28,443 nucleotides of DNA from the NCBI GenBank assembly GCA_910576895.1, contig CAJTJZ010000005.1:67241-95683 (forward strand), read 5' to 3'. A program made the translations under genes and the position numbers. The notes under the pieces were generated by a model that had not been told where the DNA came from, made no database searches, and saw only the letters and a program-made list of their open reading frames with translations. This document shows positions 24,579-28,443 of this stretch, in pieces. Numbering within the stretch: position 1 is the first letter of the stretch; every line of letters starts with the position of its first letter. Origin of the DNA: an uncultured Lachnospiraceae bacterium (GTDB lineage Bacteria > Bacillota > Clostridia > Lachnospirales > Lachnospiraceae).

Positions 24579-24607
24579 TTGAATTTTATAAATGACTCAG
24601 CTATAAT
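24579..24607 (+). promoter_or_regulatory. SigA promoter of aroE
   Basis: TTGAAT (24579-24584) and TATAAT (24602-24607) are 17 bases apart. The predicted start is about 65 bases before the aroE ATG. An imperfect dyad TCAAGA...TCTTGA (24559-24582) overlaps the -35 and could be an operator, though this is weakly supported. Confidence 0.8.
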
Positions 24608-24678
24608 AGGATTCTTATATATTGGAAATAAAAAGATTTCTAATATACATAAAAAATAATAAAAGAGGAGTTGTTTTT

Positions 24679-25545
24679 ATGATAGAAATTACTGGACATA
24701 CAGGTTTAACAGGACTTCTTGGCAGTCCTGTTTCGCATAGCATTTCCCCATCTATGCATAATGAGGCTTTTCATCAGCTTGATTTAGATTATATTTATCT
24801 ATGCTTTGATGTTAATACAAAAGAACTTCCAAAAGCAGTAGAAGGACTTAAAATGATGAAAGTGCGTGGTTTTAACTTAACTATGCCAAATAAAAATCGA
24901 ATGACAGAACTTTGTGATAAATTAAGCCCTGCTTCTGAAATCTCTGGTGCTGTCAATACTGTTGTTAATGATAATGGCATTTTAACAGGTTATACTACCG
25001 ATGGAAAAGGATTTATGCTTGCTTTAAAAGATGAGGGTTATACAATTATTGGGAAAAAAATGACGCTTTTTGGTGCAGGTGGTGTTGCTACTGCTATGCT
25101 TGTACAAGCTGCTCTTGACGGTGTCAGTGAAATTTCCGTATTTAGTATTCATGATCAATTCTTTGAACGAGCAGAACATATCGTAGAAAAATTAAATAAA
25201 CGTACTAACTGTAAAGTAAAACTTTTTGATTTTGATAATGATACTATTCTCCGAAAAGAAATTAGCGAAAGTGCCATTATTGTAAATGGTACAAGTGTTG
25301 GCATGTCTCCAAAAACAGATAATTGCATTTTAAAAGATAGTTCCTATTTCCATAAAGGACAGATTGTTTTTGATGCTATTTATAATCCAAAAGAAACAAA
25401 ATTATTAAAACTAGCCAAGGAACAAGATTGCTTTTTATGTAATGGTATGTATATGCTGCTTTATCAAGGTGCAGAAGCTTTTAAACTATGGACTGGAAAA
25501 GAAATGCCAGTAGAACTTATAAAAGAAAAATATTTTAAACAATAA
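24679..25545 (+). CDS. aroE: Shikimate dehydrogenase
   Basis: The 288-residue protein reduces 3-dehydroshikimate to shikimate with NADPH in aromatic amino-acid biosynthesis. The substrate loop is GSPVSHSISPSMHNEAF, catalytic Lys72 lies in NLTMPNKNRM and Asp108 in TTDGKG, and the cofactor loop is GAGGVATAMLVQAAL. The C-terminal YNPKETKLLKLA and YMLLYQGAEAFKLWTG motifs are also characteristic. The middle of the protein has GTSVGMSPKTDN. I chose the ATG at 24679, which has AAGAGGAG upstream; a TTG at 24622 would precede it without a binding site. It is stand-alone here, not in an aro operon. It may also be a quinate/shikimate-type relative. Confidence 0.94.
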   Translation: MIEITGHTGLTGLLGSPVSHSISPSMHNEAFHQLDLDYIYLCFDVNTKELPKAVEGLKMMKVRGFNLTMPNKNRMTELCDKLSPASEISGAVNTVVNDNGILTGYTTDGKGFMLALKDEGYTIIGKKMTLFGAGGVATAMLVQAALDGVSEISVFSIHDQFFERAEHIVEKLNKRTNCKVKLFDFDNDTILRKEISESAIIVNGTSVGMSPKTDNCILKDSSYFHKGQIVFDAIYNPKETKLLKLAKEQDCFLCNGMYMLLYQGAEAFKLWTGKEMPVELIKEKYFKQ

Positions 25546-25551
25546 AATTAT

Positions 25552-25591
25552 ACTCACGAATGAAAAAGTTTTCTACTTTTCATTCGTGAGT
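25552..25591. repeat. 15-bp perfect stem-loop after aroE
   Basis: ACTCACGAATGAAAA (25552-25566) is exactly complementary to TTTTCATTCGTGAGT (25577-25591) with a 10-base loop. It lies 7 bp beyond the aroE stop and 37 bp before the stop of the convergent DUF5131 gene, so it may be a bidirectional terminator. However, no T-run follows the stem on either strand; the A/T tracts are at the loop end. It also lies near the edge of a compositionally different segment. Confidence 0.75.
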
Positions 25592-25627
25592 TCATAGCGA
25601 CTGAAAGCATTATTTTTATTACTCTGA

Positions 25628-26344
25628 TTACTCATTCACATTATAATCAATATTTGCAAGTTTTGCTTGTTTTGTTAAATCCTTTGTTTGAATTGTATAA
25701 TTCTTCCCATCTTTTATAAAGTGTGTACCACATTGACGAAACTCAAAATTGACCTTTTTCTGAATACATTGCTCTCGAATATCCAATACCCAATTATAAT
25801 CAAGAGGACGGGCATTTCTGTCCGATTCTCCGCCAACCACAACAAGCTCAATGCCATCAAGATATTTTTCAAGGCTAATTGCTTCAATTAAAGGCTGTGC
25901 TGTAATACACTTATGTTTTATTGGCAGTTCTTTGAATATGCTGAGCTTATTATCCGCATTTTTCTGATTTTCTATGGTGCAACAGACTACAACATTTTCA
26001 TATCCATTGCCCTAATCATCGGGAATGCAATCCATAAATCGGTCTATGCGTTTTGTGAGAAAAAGGAAAGTACAATCCTGCCGCTGCTTTATCATTTGCC
26101 AACAGTCATCACGCCAACCATCTGCTTCTTCTATGAGAAAATCAGTGGAAAAACACAGATAAACAATTCCTGATTTCATCTTATATTCACCATTTTTCTT
26201 TTTCTCTACGGGTTTTGTAAAATCCTTTGTCTTTACAATTTCAGCCGTATTGATACCACGCTTTACATCACCTTTATGTATATAACAGTATAAACAGCCT
26301 TCGCTGCATTTATGGCAGCCACGCCATGGATTCCACATTGCCAT
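25628..26344 (-). pseudogene. DUF5131 (phage Gp37/Gp68-type) gene interrupted by one amber codon
   Basis: From the ATG at 26344 (GAGG upstream) the frame reads MAMWNPWRGCHKCSEGCLYCY, the cysteine-rich opening typical of DUF5131 proteins, which are radical-SAM-like phage or plasmid-linked proteins of unknown role. It continues to SIPDD-like residues (CIPDD) at codon 110, meets TAG at 26014-26012, then continues in the same frame without shift (GNGYENVVVCCTIENQK; ITAQPLIEAISLEKYL; VVVGGESDRNARPLDYNWV) to TAA at 25628. Relatives usually have Trp at the TAG position (DDWGNGYEN), so TGG to TAG would explain it. About 238 codons in total. Composition is richer in G+C than neighbours, suggesting transfer. 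It may be a recent pseudogene or be read by a suppressor tRNA. Confidence 0.88.
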
Positions 26345-26368
26345 TTCTAAAACCTCGATTTTTCGTAA

Positions 26369-26491
26369 TTATAGGGAATTGAGTTGGTGTATATTTTTCT
26401 CAAATGCTACCAATGCCACTTTATGTATGCCCTCTGCTTCCAAAACTTTCATTGCTGAGTCAACCAGCTTTTTCCCAATTCCCTGTCCCTG
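26369..26491 (-). pseudogene. GNAT acetyltransferase remnant
   Basis: Forty codons read QGQGIGKKLVDSAMKVLEA followed by EGIHKVALVAFEKNIHQLNSL and TAA. QGQGIGKKL is the acetyl-CoA pyrophosphate-binding turn of GNAT enzymes and the following helix and strand match motif A/B, but the N-terminal half is absent and the C-terminal part (usually NxxAxxFWEKxGF) is replaced. The homology begins abruptly at about 26491, next to the end of the second secreted protein, so it is a truncated leftover, not a working gene. Confidence 0.75.
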
Positions 26492-26510
26492 AATTCATTT
26501 TCTCAAATTT

Positions 26511-28443
26511 TTATTTAATTGTAATCTTATTCTCTTTTGTTATTTTTTGACCACTTTCTAATTTTATTATTGTTGTAATAACTGCTTTCCCTTTCTTTTT
26601 CGTCTTTATTACACCTTTGGAAGATATAGATGCAATTTTCTTATTTCCTGATTTATATGTAATGTTTGCTTTTTCTGTTGCAAATTTCTTACTTGTACTA
26701 ACAGTATCTGGCAAAGAAACCTTTACTTTTACATTCTTTCCTGCCTTTACTGAATTTTTTGTAAGAGATACTTTAATCATTTCCTTTATTGTTTCTACAT
26801 TTTTTCCACTTAGTTTCTTTGCAGATATGATATAATCTGTATTACTTATTGCCTCCATTGTTATCATTCCATCTGCTGTTACTTTCGTTTTACTATTTGC
26901 CACTTCTTCTAATTTTCCAGTTCTCGTATTGTATTTATATATATAAACAATACTATTTCCTGCAATATCTGTTTTCTCTATGGGAGCAGATATTTTAAAA
27001 CCTACATTTTCTGCCATATTTTCTGCAACAGAAATGACACCTGTTTTTTTCTGATTTCCCTTACTTGTTGTAACTACATTTACTAAAGCCTTTTTCTCAT
27101 CAACAAGATTACTAGCACTATCTACCTTTACAGATATATTCAAATTTTCTAAAGAAGCTTTTACCTTTGCTAATTGTTTTGCAGGAATCGTTACTATATA
27201 ATTATCGTCAGACTTATTTTCTATCTTTACTTTCAAGCCTTTCTTTATTCCTTTCGCAGTTTCAATTGCATCCCTTGTTAGCATTACTTTATCCACATAT
27301 GCTCCATCTATCTTTGGAATGCTAATATTAACAATTGTATTTGCTTTGCCTTGTACTGTACTTGTAATTGTCTGTTTTGAAATTTCTACTACAAGACTTT
27401 CTACTTTATTATTTTCAATAATACTTTTTAGTAAATCCTCAGCGACTGTAATTTTTCCAGTCTTTGCAATCCCTGTAAGAATAATGACATCAGTACTTGC
27501 ATTCCCTGCAGTATCTGTTTTTGTTACTGCTTGTAACACTACACTATTATCTAATGATGTTACATTCTTTGTTTCTACAGAAGAACCATCTGTCTTTTCT
27601 TCCTTTACGGACTCTATCTTTGTTCCATCTGGTTTTTCCTCTACAATGGTTGTTTTTACAATATTATTTTCTTGTTTTTCTATTGTAGTTGTTACGATTG
27701 TTCCATCTGGTTTTTCTTCTGTTGTAACTGTTGGATTTTGAGTACTTGTATTATTATTTTCTGCTTCATTATTTGTTCCTGTATTATTAGAAGCATTATT
27801 ATTTCCTGTATTTGTATTACTATTTGTATTATTTATACTACCATTGCCACTACTAGTACCATTACCACTATTATTACTATTATTACCATTATTTCCCGGT
27901 TGATCACTTGGTTTTTGATTATTTTCTGAATCATCTGGTTTATTATCTGGCTTATTTTGATTATTGTTATTATCATCAGAAGATGGTTTTTCACCTTTAA
28001 TTATAATATAAGCCATATTAATACATAAAGCATCTTTTGCTTCTGCTCTAAGCTTTATGATTTCATCTTTCTCTAATGTAATTGTATTTGATGTTACTTT
28101 ACAATCATTTTGTGGAATTTCTAAGGATTCACAAAGTATCTTATCGTTTGCTTTTATCTGCACAGGACTAGAAACATTCCATGGATTGACAAAAGCAGTT
28201 TCTATTATATAAGTACCAGCCGACAATTCAAAATCATATTCTAAATGTCGATCAATATTATCTTCAAACTAATCTTTTGTATAACGATTGCTAACTTCTT
28301 TTGCTACTCCATCGCCACCAATCTGTTCATTTGCCCATGTATGATTTGTAAATACGCCTTTTTCTGCATCTCCATGTTTTTCACTGGCTTCTGTATTATC
28401 TACAATTCCCCAAGAATATCCTGTTTTTGCATCTTTTCCAAAA
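26511..28443 (-). pseudogene. Second large secreted protein, C-terminal part, interrupted by one amber codon
   Basis: The frame enters from the right edge (GKDAKTGYSWGIVDNTEASE...; FTNHTWANEQIGGDG), reaches TAG at 28271-28269, and resumes in the same frame (FEDNIDRHLEYDFELSAGTY, FVNPWNVSSPVQIKAND) with no shift to TAA at 26511. The part around the stop looks like a beta-sandwich domain of large extracellular glycosidases. It is followed by an Asn-rich, low-complexity linker (about 28000-27780), short repeats (EEKPDGTIVTTTIE; EEKPDGTKIESVKEE), a long beta-rich region and a C-terminal Big2-like domain (YKSGNKKIASISSKGVIKTK). A TTG at 28226 could start the downstream part but has no ribosome binding site. 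No LPXTG anchor follows. Inferred role: cell-surface or secreted protein, possibly acting on glycans. Confidence 0.8.

Noticed and set aside
28224..28226. Independent start (TTG) for the right-end secreted protein
   Set aside because: No ribosome binding site or signal peptide precedes it, and the same frame with matching protein sequence continues upstream across the TAG.
1..28443. Genome-wide reassignment of TAG
   Set aside because: At least four convincing genes end normally at TAG (10666, 13537, 22971, 24018), so a global recoding does not fit. Partial suppression remains open.

Overview
The window is AT-rich, with genes of Firmicutes character: strong AGGAGG-type ribosome binding sites, a lipoprotein PstS, a GHKL/LytTR two-component pair, a GPH sugar transporter, and secreted proteins with BspA-type leucine-rich repeats, InlB-type B-repeats and Big2-like domains. 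A gut-type member of the Clostridia, possibly Lachnospiraceae, is the best guess; no rRNA or taxonomic marker is present to prove it. Nearly all genes are on the minus strand; only the ROK regulator and aroE are on the plus strand.

Regions, left to right. (1) 1-6170: the first ~2056 codons of a giant secreted repeat protein that runs off the left edge. It has a signal peptide, a BspA-like LRR region, 11 InlB-type B-repeats and several Ig-like modules. (2) 6167-7602: a possible small ORF, an unrecognised protein and a DinJ/YafQ toxin-antitoxin pair with a consensus promoter. (3) 7759-9100: low-molecular-weight tyrosine phosphatase, a hypothetical protein and a GNAT acetyltransferase, probably one transcript. 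(4) 9233-11385: a LytTR response regulator and GHKL histidine kinase (Agr/VirR-like) with no recognisable AgrB/AgrD partner. (5) 11457-17365: a carbohydrate or polyol catabolic operon (SDR dehydrogenase, FGGY kinase, GPH transporter, HAD phosphatase) divergent from a ROK-family repressor. The 229-bp divergent region holds two 25-bp palindromes, one just downstream of each promoter's -10, which look like the repressor's operators. (6) 17427-23795: a complete phosphate-starvation operon, pstS-pstC-pstA-pstB-phoU-phoP-phoR, with overlapping stops and starts and an upstream array of PhoP-box-like hexamers ending about 22 bp before the inferred start site. (7) 24018-25545: a NifX/NifB-family protein with a His/Cys-rich tail, divergent from a stand-alone shikimate dehydrogenase with a near-consensus promoter. 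(8) 25552-26500: a 15-bp perfect stem-loop, then a segment of different base composition carrying a DUF5131 gene broken by one amber codon and a remnant of an acetyltransferase gene. (9) 26511-28443: the C-terminal part of a second large secreted protein, also broken by one in-frame amber codon, running off the right edge.

Points most worth a second look: the paired ROK operators, the PhoP-box array, two otherwise intact reading frames each interrupted only by TAG in a genome that also uses TAG as a normal stop, and exact in-frame repeat spacing (228 bp and 1143 bp) in the giant protein that would allow recombination without loss of frame. I did not find CRISPR arrays, tRNA or rRNA genes, or insertion sequences, and I see no clear evidence for a wholly new defence or biosynthetic system.
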